Shown here: positions 20,208 to 30,113 of the stretch, in pieces
Layout: each line of letters opens with the position of its first letter
How positions within the stretch are numbered: the first letter of the stretch is position 1
Origin: Muribaculum sp.
GTDB lineage: Bacteria > Bacteroidota > Bacteroidia > Bacteroidales > Muribaculaceae
Reading direction: 5' to 3'
DNA length: 64,000 nt
Assembly: GCA_023667055.1 (NCBI GenBank)
Contig: JAMPAV010000002.1
Span: forward strand, 52,198 to 116,197
The notes under the pieces: generated by a model
Seen by the model: only the letters and a program-made list of their open reading frames with translations
Database searches by the model: none
What the model was told of the DNA's origin: nothing
Position numbers and translations under genes: made by a program

Positions 20208-22313
20208 TTACTTGAGATGCCTTTCGATTTCCTTGTCACCGTTGGGGTTGTCAAGTAAGAAGTGTGTCTTGAGCAGTTGACCATCTTTGCCGATCAGAAC
20301 TCCAAAGGGGATGACTGAGAAGTTGAAGTAGGCACGCAGCCGGTTCCAATTGTCTTGGCTGACATAGATGTGCTCCCCCTTGATTCCTTCCTTTTCGAGG
20401 AATCGGTTGCAACGCACCAAATCTGTATCCTCTGCAACATACAGTGCTTTGAATGGTTTGTCGGCAAATCTTTCGAGAATGTGCTTTTGGGCAATCATGC
20501 CGGAGCGGCAGGGACCACATCCGATACCCCAGAAGTCGATGTAGATAAGATTTCCGAGATAGGGCTTTATTAATTCAGTGAGTACATCTGCGTTTTTATC
20601 AGCATTCAATGTGCTATACTCAGATTTCTTCGCCACATTGGATTCCGATAATGCCACTTCCTCTGCAAAACCGGCGTATGCATCAAGCAGAGCCTTGTTG
20701 AGTGATGGATAATCCACGAGACTTGAAAGATTGCTGACAAGTTTGTTGGCTCTCGAGAGCGATTTCCTTTCAGGCGTAAATATCATATCAAGATGACTTA
20801 ACAGGGAATGGACACGCGACAGTTGGGCGGCAAAACAGTTGCCAACCCCCGTCTTATTATAATTGTCAGCATCAATTTCTTTGATAAGGTCAAAACTTGA
20901 TATATTCATGACAGATGAAATATCATCTGATTGTTGTTCAGGTAAGAGTTCCTCAATCTTTTTAATCATAGATGGGTCAATTGAACCGCATGCTGCCGTT
21001 CCGGATGCATAGAACAAGTCTCCGAATTGCCATCTGTTGGGGAGATACATGTTTGCGCAAATCATAATCGGGTTGGAGTAGATGATTTGATTGAATTTTT
21101 TCTTGGGAGCAAACAGACGTTTGAGATCAAGAGATTTGAACTCACTGAATTTTATGTTGCCGGTGCTGTCGATATTAAATTCCGGCCGGTTGGCATCGCG
21201 GAAATGCAACTCATTTACCTCTTCACATTCCAATATGTTCCCTATTACAAAAGATGCGAGAATATCCTTGACAAATGTGCTTGCGTTTAAGTCTCCCAAA
21301 TATGACTGGAGATTGGTGATGGTTTTGTCAAGAAACTGATATATTCTCTCATTGTTGGCATATATGGTGTCGGCAGCGGCGTTATTCGGAAGAAAAAAAT
21401 TGTCGTAGCAGTCCTGCAATGCAAAATGGGAATAGATGTCGTCTGAAAGAACATTTACCATAATGGCATCATCAAGTTTTCCTCGGAATCCGAAATATTT
21501 CAGATTGCCATCCTTGGAATTGGTGTAGTCTGTGAGAGTAGTGGTGACAATGTTTAAGGTATCTCCGGGCATGAGGAAGACTTCCTGTCCATGATCACCC
21601 ATCTCAAGATAGGAATATTGTGGATAGTCAAGTTTTACATTAAGGTCGAACGATCCATCCGGATTAATATCGCATACGTTGACATTGTTTTTTCCATTCA
21701 CATAATTGAAGGTTGATAATGTCACAGTTTTGAAGTGATAATTTGGGTGGTAATTGTTGATTTGTCCGCGAATAAGGGTTGAGCCTCCTTCCGAATAAAA
21801 AGGAATGTCAGGATAACGGTCAGGATCAAGACCTGTCCATTTTTTGGAAGATTTCTCAGCGAGAAGTTTTTTGGGGTCTATCATTTCAGGATAGCCCGGA
21901 TCCTCCTCATCAAGATGAATTCCCCATATTCCGTTTGTCGGTTTGTCGCCCTCTGTTGACAGATCGAGCAGTTTGGTACCTTTAGGGACTTTTTCAAAAA
22001 CGAGGACACCTTCATGTTCTCCCGATTCGCGCACATATATATGTTTTTCAAATTCGAGGTTTTCGGCTCCGATACACTTATACTTTTTTGTGGTGTCGCA
22101 ATCGGCAACGATATAGTGATCGACTTGAGGATCAAGTTGTACCCAATAGTTGGGAAGATTCTTAAGAGCCAGTCTGATGCGTGTGCAAGTGTCGAGAATT
22201 TCTATATCTTTAACTTCGAAAAAGTCCGGTTGATAGTCAACCTTCGGTTTGAAAGCGAATATGCTTGTGGCAGTAAGCAGTACGGTTGCAATGGCGATGA
22301 ATGTATGTTTCAT
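20208..22313 (-). CDS. Secreted TlpA-like thioredoxin-fold protein (701 aa)
   Basis: A 701-residue exported protein with signal peptide MKHTFIAIATVLLTATSIFA, a long middle region and a C-terminal TlpA-type thioredoxin domain: NLIYIDFWGIGCGPCRSGM with CGPC near residue 602, followed by VIPFGVLI, where the cis-proline is expected. The residue before the first cysteine is Gly rather than the usual Trp (GCGPC instead of WCGPC). It resembles the 767-residue protein at 14.5 kb in layout, not in close sequence. It is the fourth gene of the sigma/anti-sigma transcript, 24 bases after the 166-residue gene. Confidence 0.85.
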   Translation of the reverse strand: MKHTFIAIATVLLTATSIFAFKPKVDYQPDFFEVKDIEILDTCTRIRLALKNLPNYWVQLDPQVDHYIVADCDTTKKYKCIGAENLEFEKHIYVRESGEHEGVLVFEKVPKGTKLLDLSTEGDKPTNGIWGIHLDEEDPGYPEMIDPKKLLAEKSSKKWTGLDPDRYPDIPFYSEGGSTLIRGQINNYHPNYHFKTVTLSTFNYVNGKNNVNVCDINPDGSFDLNVKLDYPQYSYLEMGDHGQEVFLMPGDTLNIVTTTLTDYTNSKDGNLKYFGFRGKLDDAIMVNVLSDDIYSHFALQDCYDNFFLPNNAAADTIYANNERIYQFLDKTITNLQSYLGDLNASTFVKDILASFVIGNILECEEVNELHFRDANRPEFNIDSTGNIKFSEFKSLDLKRLFAPKKKFNQIIYSNPIMICANMYLPNRWQFGDLFYASGTAACGSIDPSMIKKIEELLPEQQSDDISSVMNISSFDLIKEIDADNYNKTGVGNCFAAQLSRVHSLLSHLDMIFTPERKSLSRANKLVSNLSSLVDYPSLNKALLDAYAGFAEEVALSESNVAKKSEYSTLNADKNADVLTELIKPYLGNLIYIDFWGIGCGPCRSGMIAQKHILERFADKPFKALYVAEDTDLVRCNRFLEKEGIKGEHIYVSQDNWNRLRAYFNFSVIPFGVLIGKDGQLLKTHFLLDNPNGDKEIERHLK

Positions 22314-22337
22314 TGATGATTTCTTGGCAAGTATTGG

Positions 22338-22838
22338 TTAGAAATGGAATATGTCGTTTACTTCCTGAGGGGTTAGTTCACCGACAATATAGATCACGGA
22401 ATGAGCCTTCCCGTATTTTGACCATTGAATCACGAGAAGACGATTGACCGTCTCAACCGGGCAACCAAATTCATCTTTGGGATAAGTTATCTCAGCGCAA
22501 ACCTTGACACCGCTGTCCTTTTCACGGTTGTAGGCAATGAGTTTCAACTCATCGGACAGTTTGTTGATGATTGACTTGAAAGAGGTGTATTCACCGTTTA
22601 TATCCGTCTTCAGAATCTCGATATGTTTCACCTTTCTTACCGGAATATTTTTTAAAGTGGTAAGTTGGTCCTTCTGTTGCATGGATTTGAGCATCCATGG
22701 AGAGATGTAGGTATAGTCGAACCCCTCGAGGTTGCTTCCCTGTCGAAGTTTCAGTTGCGGTTCATCGTTCGTCTGTGCCTGCAATGTTGGCATCGCAAGC
22801 GCAAGCAATAGCATTAGATAAGCAATGATTCGTTTCAT
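22338..22838 (-). CDS. Small secreted protein, DUF4252-like
   Basis: A 166-residue exported protein with signal peptide MKRIIAYLMLLLALAMPTLQAQ. The rest is a soluble alpha/beta domain with the pattern YISPWMLKSM, a region about 40 residues long rich in Lys and Ile, and a C-terminal IYIVGELTPQEVNDI. This pattern resembles DUF4252 proteins that often sit next to ECF sigma/anti-sigma pairs in Bacteroidetes, a resemblance judged by eye only. It overlaps the anti-sigma gene by four bases. Confidence 0.6.
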   Translation of the reverse strand: MKRIIAYLMLLLALAMPTLQAQTNDEPQLKLRQGSNLEGFDYTYISPWMLKSMQQKDQLTTLKNIPVRKVKHIEILKTDINGEYTSFKSIINKLSDELKLIAYNREKDSGVKVCAEITYPKDEFGCPVETVNRLLVIQWSKYGKAHSVIYIVGELTPQEVNDIFHF

Positions 22839-23623
22839 ATTTCGTAATAATTTGTTTCAGTTTCAAAATTCAGATTGATATTCAGATTCTTTATTTCGTA
22901 AAGTGCATCCATGAGGTTTGATTCGATGACACTTACCCTGCTTACTCCGTCTGTAATCAGTGCATGGATATTGTTTTGCTGATATTCATAACCGTCAAGG
23001 TTGTCAGTCAAAGTTAAATTTTCAGGAAGTACTCTCATTCCGGTTTCGTTTATATCAGTAATTGCACTTTCCATAAAATTACCGAAACTCACGTTTATTT
23101 CCGAGATGGTTCTCACAAGTTCGTCCTCATCTGTCGAGACATCAGGAAGAATTTCTTCTTGTTTTGTCGGTTTTGACCTTCGTATATTAGCCTTGGCAAT
23201 CAAGCTTTTATCATCTTGCAGTTTCTTAGGTGAAATCTTCTGAATGGTGTCCGTGATGATTCTCACAGGCTCGATGGTGGTCGTGTCATGGAGCGATGCA
23301 ACCACATTCCGATTATCTGAAGAGGAAGTGTTCTCATTGAAAATGGATATACTTCCAGCGATAAGCAGAGTAAGAGAAGCGGCAACTGAAGTCAGCGTGA
23401 TGATTAGCTTGCGTCTTTTGCCATGTCTTTCATCCTCAGCAAGCCGGTGGATTTGCCCGGATAGCATTTCCTCTATGTCGTTGTCATCGTTTTCAAAGTC
23501 ATCATCCAAAAACGAAAGCAAACGCTCCGTCACCTCCGAATCTTCCTCCGGTAGCAGCGTCTCTTCGCTCCAGTTGCGAAGTAGCGTGTCAAGTTCTTTG
23601 TCAGTCCAATTCTTTTCCATCAT
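22835..23623 (-). CDS. Probable anti-sigma factor, single-pass membrane protein
   Basis: A 262-residue protein with an acidic N-terminal cytoplasmic part of about 75 residues (ELDTLLRNWSEETLLPEEDSEV), one transmembrane helix (LIITLTSVAASLTLLIAGSISIF) and a polar periplasmic part. No zinc-binding HxxxCxxC motif is seen, so it is not a classical ZAS anti-sigma. The role is inferred from its four-base overlap with the ECF sigma gene (ATGATG start over the TGA stop) and its topology. Confidence 0.7.
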   Translation of the reverse strand: MMEKNWTDKELDTLLRNWSEETLLPEEDSEVTERLLSFLDDDFENDDNDIEEMLSGQIHRLAEDERHGKRRKLIITLTSVAASLTLLIAGSISIFNENTSSSDNRNVVASLHDTTTIEPVRIITDTIQKISPKKLQDDKSLIAKANIRRSKPTKQEEILPDVSTDEDELVRTISEINVSFGNFMESAITDINETGMRVLPENLTLTDNLDGYEYQQNNIHALITDGVSRVSVIESNLMDALYEIKNLNINLNFETETNYYEI

Positions 23624-24114
23624 ATTCCTTTATGTTTTTCCAAATACTCTTTGAGTCGTTGTCTTGCTCGGTGTGTCAGTACCCTGACATTGGCGTGCGA
23701 TAGCCCTGTGGTTTCCGCTATCTCTTCACCCGACATTCCTTTTAACACTTTCATCACTATCACCATCCGCTCATTTTCCGGTAAAAGTTTGACCGCCTTT
23801 TTCAATAGAGCCATTTTTTCGGCTCTTTCCAATGCCGCATCCGGCGGATCATCGGATATCATGTTGTCGTTTGATTCATCCTCTGTTCTAACTTGCCGTC
23901 GCAGCATCTCAATGGCCCTGTTGGAAACAGTCTTGATGCAGTAAGCGCGTATGTTTCCTACGGAGAGGAGGGTTTTCCTCGATTTCCAGAGGGCAGTGAT
24001 TGCATCTTGCAGACAATCGAGTGCGTCATCGCGGTTTTGGAGGATATGTAGAGCCTCCGCCATCATCAACTGATGATGGGGCATCACCGCTTTTTTGAAT
24101 TCCTCTTCTGTCAT
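23620..24114 (-). CDS. ECF-type RNA polymerase sigma factor
   Basis: A 164-residue ECF sigma factor. Region 2 is at residues 15-85 (NRDDALDCLQDAITALWKS, then IRAYCIKTVSNRAIEMLRR), and region 4 at residues 110-160 (LKKAVKLLPENERMVIVMKVLKGMSGEEIAETTGLSHANVRVLTHRARQRL) carries the helix-turn-helix. It heads a transcript with an anti-sigma, a secreted protein and a TlpA-like protein. A GTAAC motif on the minus strand (24175-24171), about 57 bases before the start, may be a -35 of an autoregulated ECF promoter; this is inference. Confidence 0.92.
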   Translation of the reverse strand: MTEEEFKKAVMPHHQLMMAEALHILQNRDDALDCLQDAITALWKSRKTLLSVGNIRAYCIKTVSNRAIEMLRRQVRTEDESNDNMISDDPPDAALERAEKMALLKKAVKLLPENERMVIVMKVLKGMSGEEIAETTGLSHANVRVLTHRARQRLKEYLEKHKGI

Positions 24115-24192
24115 GCTTGATTGCTGATTTGGGCCGATTTTTTATAATGGGATGGAATTGCCGCCGGAATGTTACAATTTTTTTGAAAAAAA

Positions 24193-24238
24193 TCATGATG
24201 CAACATGATTTATCAAGATTTATCATGTTGCATCATGA
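24193..24238 (-). terminator. Terminator after the alpha-2-macroglobulin-like gene
   Basis: Perfect 17-base arms tcatgatgcaacatgat / atcatgttgcatcatga with a 12-base loop. On the minus strand a run of seven T follows directly, the classic intrinsic terminator. Part of the same sequence recurs at 30.05-30.1 kb on the other side of the gene. Confidence 0.85.
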
Positions 24239-24260
24239 AAAAGTAGTCGCAAAAAATCGA

Positions 24261-27200
24261 TTATTTCACCTCTATGATCTCGGCGGCTGAGTGGCAGACG
24301 AGGGTGGGGGAGTATTGGCTCTGCAAGGTGGCTATTCCGCATGAGAATGAGCCGTCTTGCGCCACGGTGCAATCGTAAGAGATGACGTGGTGTCCTTTGG
24401 GGAGGAAATCAAAATAGAGATTGGTGTTTTCATTGTGCACCTCCTTATAGTACCATACCCCGTCGGTTGCGGTGTAGTGCGACAGTTGGTCGGTCGGTTC
24501 CAGACACGCACTCCTCTCATCAGTTAGAGCCACGTAGTCCATGTCGCGGTCGGTGGTAATGGTTAGGGTTACTCTCACTTTCATGCCTTTCTTCAGCGTA
24601 ATACCGGATTTTGGCACAAGCGTTCCGTTGCCTTCATCGACCAAAGCCACAAGTTCCTTGCGAATCGACATCTCCGGCAGATTTGCTGCCTTGATGTCCT
24701 TCAGCGGAGCCTCGTATTGCGAAACGACACCGCCCCAAGCCGGAGAATTACTGCTACGCATAATCTTAAGTTTTTTGCCCGAAGCGTGTTTTGCATCAAG
24801 GCTTACCGTGAATGCTCCCGTGAGAGCTGCTGATTCGGGCAGTTTCACAGGTCGCGCCCTCAACTGAAATTCAGGAGCATTGGCACCAGCGCCGGTGGTC
24901 CAGTTGCTGCCGGATGTAAGTATGGCATTTATGGTCTCCACCGTCACAATGTTTCTGCCCCAGTCCTCTGTCTGTCGGCTCAGAATCAGCCATTGGCGGA
25001 GTCCGTCGATAAGGTTGTTCTCAGGTTCTATTTCTGCGAATGCCTTAAGCACCATGGTGGTAGTGGCAAGTGCCGAGCTGCCGTAGTAACCGGAGTTTAG
25101 ATTGTCAAACCATACGCCTTTTTGCGGAGTCACGCTTGCATACTGGCGAAGCGATTCAAGAATCTCAAGGGCGGTCTTCTTCTGTCCATTTCTCCAGAGC
25201 ACAATAGCCGATTTCGCTTTCTCCCCGATGCCGTAGTCTTTCCATTCCGATGCGATATCCTTAGCAGCTTTTGCCATCATGGTTGCCATTTCTGATGAAT
25301 TCTTGCCGGTTGGAATTAACTCCTTGTCAAGACTGCTGCGTGTGAACATCCAATTAAGCAGATAACTCAGTGAATCATCTTTCTTGTGATATTTACGATA
25401 TTGCTCAACGAGTTCTTTATCTACAAAACCTACAGCAGATTTTATCATGTCGGAAGTATTGGAGAATTTATCCAGGGCACCGGCTTTTTCCATCATGGCA
25501 AAATTGTATAGGATATTGCTTGTGATGAAAACTGATGGTTGCATATCCGGACACCAGCTCCATCCCCCTTCCGGATTCTGAAGTTTTTGCAGACTGTTGA
25601 TTTGTCCGGCAATCACTTTCTCTGCATTATCGCTGTCAAGCAATGATGAAAGACGGCTCATGCGCAAAGTTTCGGATTCTGCATCATTGACCCATGGGGT
25701 ATTGTTGAGTTGAGTGATTTTTATGTTGCCGTCTTTTTCAAGATTACTCTTTAATGCAGCAAACTCAGAGTTCCGGTCAGAAAGGAGTGTCTCAAGACCT
25801 TTCTTCAATGCCGGATTGGAGGAGATGAGATTGAAAGCCATCGCATTGCCATAAAGGGCGAAGGCTTTTGCGAGTGTACTCTTTGAATCGGTCTCCATTA
25901 TGTCGGGGAGTGCGGTGAGGCAATACCATGCTGGATTGTCGCAATACTGCAAGGTAACTTTGTCGGAGTTCTTGAATTTGGGCAATTGAATCTCAAACAC
26001 CCGCTGGTCAGGGGCGAGCCAGAAAGGAGTGGACTCAGTCACTGGTGAAGATGACGGCAGAACCGGGAGGATAGCCTGCTCTCCATCGCGGTGTCCGTTG
26101 CCTTCGGCGTATGCACGGAATCCGACAGAAGAAACATCTGAAGGAACTTCCCACAACATTTCGATCTCGCGGTTTGCTGAAGCCCCAAGATTTTGTGCTT
26201 CGAATTCCTTCGTTGCGATGGTTCTGCCGGTCAGAAGATTCACCAATTCTATTTTACCGCTAACCAGGCAAACTGATCCTGTATTGTTGAATATTGTGGC
26301 AGTGATTTCTATCTTGTCGCCTGTGCGTACAAAACGTGGCGAATGTGTTGAGACCATCACCGGTTTTGAAGCGACAGTTTCCAGTTTCTTATAAGCTGTC
26401 TGAACCGACTCGTCATATCCGAGCAATTGCAATTGCCATGTTGTGTTGAAATTGGGCACAGTGAAATTGATATCCACCACGCCGTCTTTGTCGGTGGTCA
26501 GATAAGGCATGAAGAAAGCCACGGGGCATTCCGATTCGCGGAGTTCGTCTTTATTGGATTCGCCATTTTGATCGGGACCTGAAGCCATCGGTTCTTCCAA
26601 CCCTCCATCATATTCTGATTCCACGGCCACTTCTTCTGTGACGGAATCGGACATGTCCGACATGGCACCGGCTGACATTTTCATTTGGTTCATCGACCTT
26701 GATGTGAGTTGAACTGTGGAAAAAACTTCATTTTTTGCAGACTCTGCATAGACCACTCCGCCAACAGCGTATCCATATAATCCCCAGTTTTGGCCATAAT
26801 TGTTTATACTTGGGAAATACAGTTGGCTATACGACAGATATTTATAGTTCTTCAGATTGAAATCCATGTATCTTTGGGCATCCATATTGTTTCTGAAGAA
26901 TGAGTATTGGTTGTAGCCGTTTGCAGATGGGGCGAAATTCCATCTGAAAGGAGCCAGATGATTCAATGCCGCATCAGTCATGACAGCCATAACCGGTATT
27001 TCACCGACTTCACCATACTTCCTGTCAAACCGGAATTTCCAATGCTCATTATCTCCGGCTGAAATCTTGTTGCGGAACGATTCTGTCTTTATGTCAAGAC
27101 TATTGGCTACTTCCGGTCCATAGAAATTTATATGGGTGTTTTCCACATCCAAGTCTGAGATGAAGTTTACATCCATAATGAATCGGTCGCTGCCTGTGGG

Positions 27201-30026
27201 TAAGACAACCGGAACTTTTTCATTTTCTTTATCTACATGTAGCCATCTGAAATCGATTAATTTGTTGTTGCCGGATAGTACTATCGGAATCCATCTGTTC
27301 CGGACTCCGGAGCCTATGGTGACGCATGTACTAAGATTTCCGGGTGTTGCGTAAATATCAGCTTGAGGTATCCACAGTTTCACACCTTCAGGAGCTGTCG
27401 TGTCGGTATTCCTCCAAAACACAAAGGAAATGTCAGATTCGACCTCCGGGTCATCCTGTAGAGATACGTTCAGATTATATTTTGCTGAAGCGTAATCTTT
27501 TACAGGAAGCGTTAGTGATGGCGATTCAAACAATCCTTCTGCCTCTACTTGCCCGGTCGCTGCATTTTTCAAGATATAACTTAATTTTTTCTTGACATTA
27601 TTGCCCAAAATGTCTTTCACGTTGAAGATTATGGCTGGAATACTGTCGGAAATATCGAAATACATGCCTGATGAGGGTGTCGATATATTATATTCCTGGC
27701 CAATCCCGAATTGGACGGAAGGACCGGATTGTGTTTCTCCGGAAGGAGATGTGGCTGATACATTTACATTGAAGACTCCGCGCTCAAACTGAGTATTCTT
27801 TAGATTTGCGGTAGGAAGTGAAATCACATATTTCCCTTCAGCGTCGGTAGTGACAGATGAATCGTATGTGGCATTTGAAGGCGCCCACCAGCGCAGTGGT
27901 GGCTGATACCTGACCGTGTAATCGACTTTGGCATTTGCAAGAGGCATTCCGGAGTAGGTGAGTACCAGGCCTTTCAGATTCACTACTTCTCCGGCAGTTA
28001 TTTCATTTTCCGATTCTTCTGATGTTATGAAGAATGTAGGCGCCACATAGTCTGCGACCTGAAAATATGCATAGTTGTAAGATTTACCCTTGCTATCGGT
28101 GGCATAGAGACTCCAGTTGCCGAGCAATCCGTTTTCCGGAATTCGGAAATTGACAGTCGCTCTACCGAAAAGGTCGGTTGAGGCAACCTGAGAATTTACA
28201 GTCTTGCCATTAGCGTCATGAAGTTCTATCTTGAATTCTTTGTCTGTATCAAGGCTGAGGTTGTTCTCTTTTGATGAATAGGCTATAAACACGGCACATA
28301 CGCTGTCGCCGGGGTGATAGATGCTGCGGTCGGGAAGAATGGTTACTTTTCTACTTGTTGTCGTGTCTGCACGTTGGGCTGTGTTGTAGATTCTGAGATT
28401 ATTTGTCCATTTCGAACCGTTATATGAGGCCTCCACATCACAGCTCTTCTCAGTCACAGTTGCAAAACCTTCCTTGTTGGTGGTTAGTGTTGCCGCCAAA
28501 TTCCTATTCGATGAGTAATTCTTACGAGTATATATGTTGACAGTGGCGCCTTCTATGGGATGTCCGTCGCTTCCATCCACTACAAATACCCGGCTTGTGG
28601 CATCAAGACAATCGATAGAGAACACCGAAATGTCAGACACGGAGAATGGCTGACGCCAAGTCTGTTTTGCTATTGAAGGATATATACCCTTTCCATTGGG
28701 AGTCGAACTTGGTAGCACGACGTATGTGCCGGCCGGAAGAGTACCTATATTTGCAGAAACTTTGCTGCTGAAAGGTGGAGTGCCTTGTGCTTCTGTCTTA
28801 ACCGCCTTGGCAAGGCGGCAGTTTGAGGCTATCACACTGTTGCTTGGTGATTTTGTGGCATTCTTATATTTGGAATAGTCGTATATCAGCAAATATGTTT
28901 GGTTGCAGTTGTTCAGTGTCACATTCATGGAAATGTCAGCTGAAGAGAGGTACTGGCTTCGGTATTCAATATTTGCTGAAGGAGAGATATAGTTGTTTAG
29001 TATATTCTTCAGGGCGTTGACATATCGGCCATTGGGAAATTGTGCGATTGACTTTTTCAGCATATCGGCATATTGCTTCTTGCCAATCATGAAATCCGGA
29101 TGATCTTCAGCGTCATCGCTCAAGACGTTTGATTCGAGTTTCTGAAGAATAAGCTGGCTTCCTTCCGTGTCTTTAAGTTTTTCGTAGGCCGACATAAGAA
29201 GTTTCTGTCGTAAAGAATAAGGTGAGAGGTTCGCCTTTTTGACGAGAAAATTGGCTTCAAGAATATCCTGACCTTTTGAACTGCATTTATCAATGAGCAT
29301 GTCGATGGCCTTGTCGCGAAGATTACGGCATTTCTGTCCCGGTGTGGATGCTTCTGCGGTGTTTCCAAAGAAAGGTATCACATCTTCAGTCTCCGCAGAA
29401 TATACATTCAGCAGGTCGCTGCATTTCTTTAGAAGAAACTCATCGACAGTCATGCCAAGTTTTATTGACATGTCTGCATCTGTAAGAATCCCAGACCAGT
29501 CTTTGAGCGGCTTGTTGTCGTTTGCATTGCTTGCCGTAATCTCGCTGCAAAGAGAATAAATTTTATTGGCAAACATATCGCGGCTCCATTCGTAGGGATT
29601 TGATGGTATGGAGTCGTAGGGAAGTTCCCGTTGGTCTGCCTTCCATCTGATATTGTTGTAGATGGAATTGTAAATGTCGGCTTCTATCAATTGAAGGGCC
29701 GGTTTCCAGTCAGCGGGGGCTGATTCGACATATCTGTCTATCACCAAAAGATTGGCGGTGACACTGTCATGGCTGATGATGTTTGCGGCAGTTACGGTTT
29801 GGATTATTGCGAGACTGGCCTTTTGCCAATTGCCAGAGGCGATGGCGGCTTCAAGATCCTTGTCGGCGTTTTTTATTACGGTCTGCGGATAGGCGAAGTC
29901 GGGGGATGTGGATGTATTTTTCTTGGCAGCGGACATGGCAGACGGATTAAGGATGGCGGCTATAAAAAGCACAGCAGTTGCCACTTGGGCAACTGCATGA
30001 GAGATATATTCAGATAGCTTGTTCAT
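24261..30026 (-). CDS. Alpha-2-macroglobulin family protein without visible thioester
   Basis: A 1921-residue exported protein with a signal-peptide-like N-terminus (residues about 10-32), no lipobox, and several macroglobulin-type beta-sandwich domains (for example DRSIYHPGDSVCAVFIAYSS near residue 560, and the ECPVAFFMPYLTTDKDGVVDINFTVPN segment near 1170). Bacterial A2M proteins trap or block proteases at the cell surface. In family members with a thioester, CxEQ follows the helix entry NPAWYxxxALP; here NPAWYCLTALPDIMETDSKSTL continues with no CxEQ. The protein is thus likely a non-thioester form, as in YfaS-like proteins. The C-terminal receptor-like domain (residues about 1780-1900, KKGMKVRVTLTITTDRDMDYVAL) is present. 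It has its own terminator. Confidence 0.88.
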   Translation of the reverse strand: MNKLSEYISHAVAQVATAVLFIAAILNPSAMSAAKKNTSTSPDFAYPQTVIKNADKDLEAAIASGNWQKASLAIIQTVTAANIISHDSVTANLLVIDRYVESAPADWKPALQLIEADIYNSIYNNIRWKADQRELPYDSIPSNPYEWSRDMFANKIYSLCSEITASNANDNKPLKDWSGILTDADMSIKLGMTVDEFLLKKCSDLLNVYSAETEDVIPFFGNTAEASTPGQKCRNLRDKAIDMLIDKCSSKGQDILEANFLVKKANLSPYSLRQKLLMSAYEKLKDTEGSQLILQKLESNVLSDDAEDHPDFMIGKKQYADMLKKSIAQFPNGRYVNALKNILNNYISPSANIEYRSQYLSSADISMNVTLNNCNQTYLLIYDYSKYKNATKSPSNSVIASNCRLAKAVKTEAQGTPPFSSKVSANIGTLPAGTYVVLPSSTPNGKGIYPSIAKQTWRQPFSVSDISVFSIDCLDATSRVFVVDGSDGHPIEGATVNIYTRKNYSSNRNLAATLTTNKEGFATVTEKSCDVEASYNGSKWTNNLRIYNTAQRADTTTSRKVTILPDRSIYHPGDSVCAVFIAYSSKENNLSLDTDKEFKIELHDANGKTVNSQVASTDLFGRATVNFRIPENGLLGNWSLYATDSKGKSYNYAYFQVADYVAPTFFITSEESENEITAGEVVNLKGLVLTYSGMPLANAKVDYTVRYQPPLRWWAPSNATYDSSVTTDAEGKYVISLPTANLKNTQFERGVFNVNVSATSPSGETQSGPSVQFGIGQEYNISTPSSGMYFDISDSIPAIIFNVKDILGNNVKKKLSYILKNAATGQVEAEGLFESPSLTLPVKDYASAKYNLNVSLQDDPEVESDISFVFWRNTDTTAPEGVKLWIPQADIYATPGNLSTCVTIGSGVRNRWIPIVLSGNNKLIDFRWLHVDKENEKVPVVLPTGSDRFIMDVNFISDLDVENTHINFYGPEVANSLDIKTESFRNKISAGDNEHWKFRFDRKYGEVGEIPVMAVMTDAALNHLAPFRWNFAPSANGYNQYSFFRNNMDAQRYMDFNLKNYKYLSYSQLYFPSINNYGQNWGLYGYAVGGVVYAESAKNEVFSTVQLTSRSMNQMKMSAGAMSDMSDSVTEEVAVESEYDGGLEEPMASGPDQNGESNKDELRESECPVAFFMPYLTTDKDGVVDINFTVPNFNTTWQLQLLGYDESVQTAYKKLETVASKPVMVSTHSPRFVRTGDKIEITATIFNNTGSVCLVSGKIELVNLLTGRTIATKEFEAQNLGASANREIEMLWEVPSDVSSVGFRAYAEGNGHRDGEQAILPVLPSSSPVTESTPFWLAPDQRVFEIQLPKFKNSDKVTLQYCDNPAWYCLTALPDIMETDSKSTLAKAFALYGNAMAFNLISSNPALKKGLETLLSDRNSEFAALKSNLEKDGNIKITQLNNTPWVNDAESETLRMSRLSSLLDSDNAEKVIAGQINSLQKLQNPEGGWSWCPDMQPSVFITSNILYNFAMMEKAGALDKFSNTSDMIKSAVGFVDKELVEQYRKYHKKDDSLSYLLNWMFTRSSLDKELIPTGKNSSEMATMMAKAAKDIASEWKDYGIGEKAKSAIVLWRNGQKKTALEILESLRQYASVTPQKGVWFDNLNSGYYGSSALATTTMVLKAFAEIEPENNLIDGLRQWLILSRQTEDWGRNIVTVETINAILTSGSNWTTGAGANAPEFQLRARPVKLPESAALTGAFTVSLDAKHASGKKLKIMRSSNSPAWGGVVSQYEAPLKDIKAANLPEMSIRKELVALVDEGNGTLVPKSGITLKKGMKVRVTLTITTDRDMDYVALTDERSACLEPTDQLSHYTATDGVWYYKEVHNENTNLYFDFLPKGHHVISYDCTVAQDGSFSCGIATLQSQYSPTLVCHSAAEIIEVK

Positions 30027-30045
30027 ATTAGTCTATATTTGGCAT

Positions 30046-30100
30046 GATTAATCATGATTCATCAAGGTTTATCATGTTGCATCTTGATTTGGCATGTGTC
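30046..30100. repeat. Degenerate copy of the ATCATGATGCAACATG palindrome upstream of the A2M gene
   Basis: The stretch catgattaatcatgattc, then atcaaggtttatcatg and ttgcatcttgat, repeats most of the terminator sequence at 24193-24238 with several mismatches. The two copies bracket the A2M gene, suggesting a dispersed palindromic repeat family. Confidence 0.55.
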
Positions 30101-30113
30101 AATTGGAGTTTTG

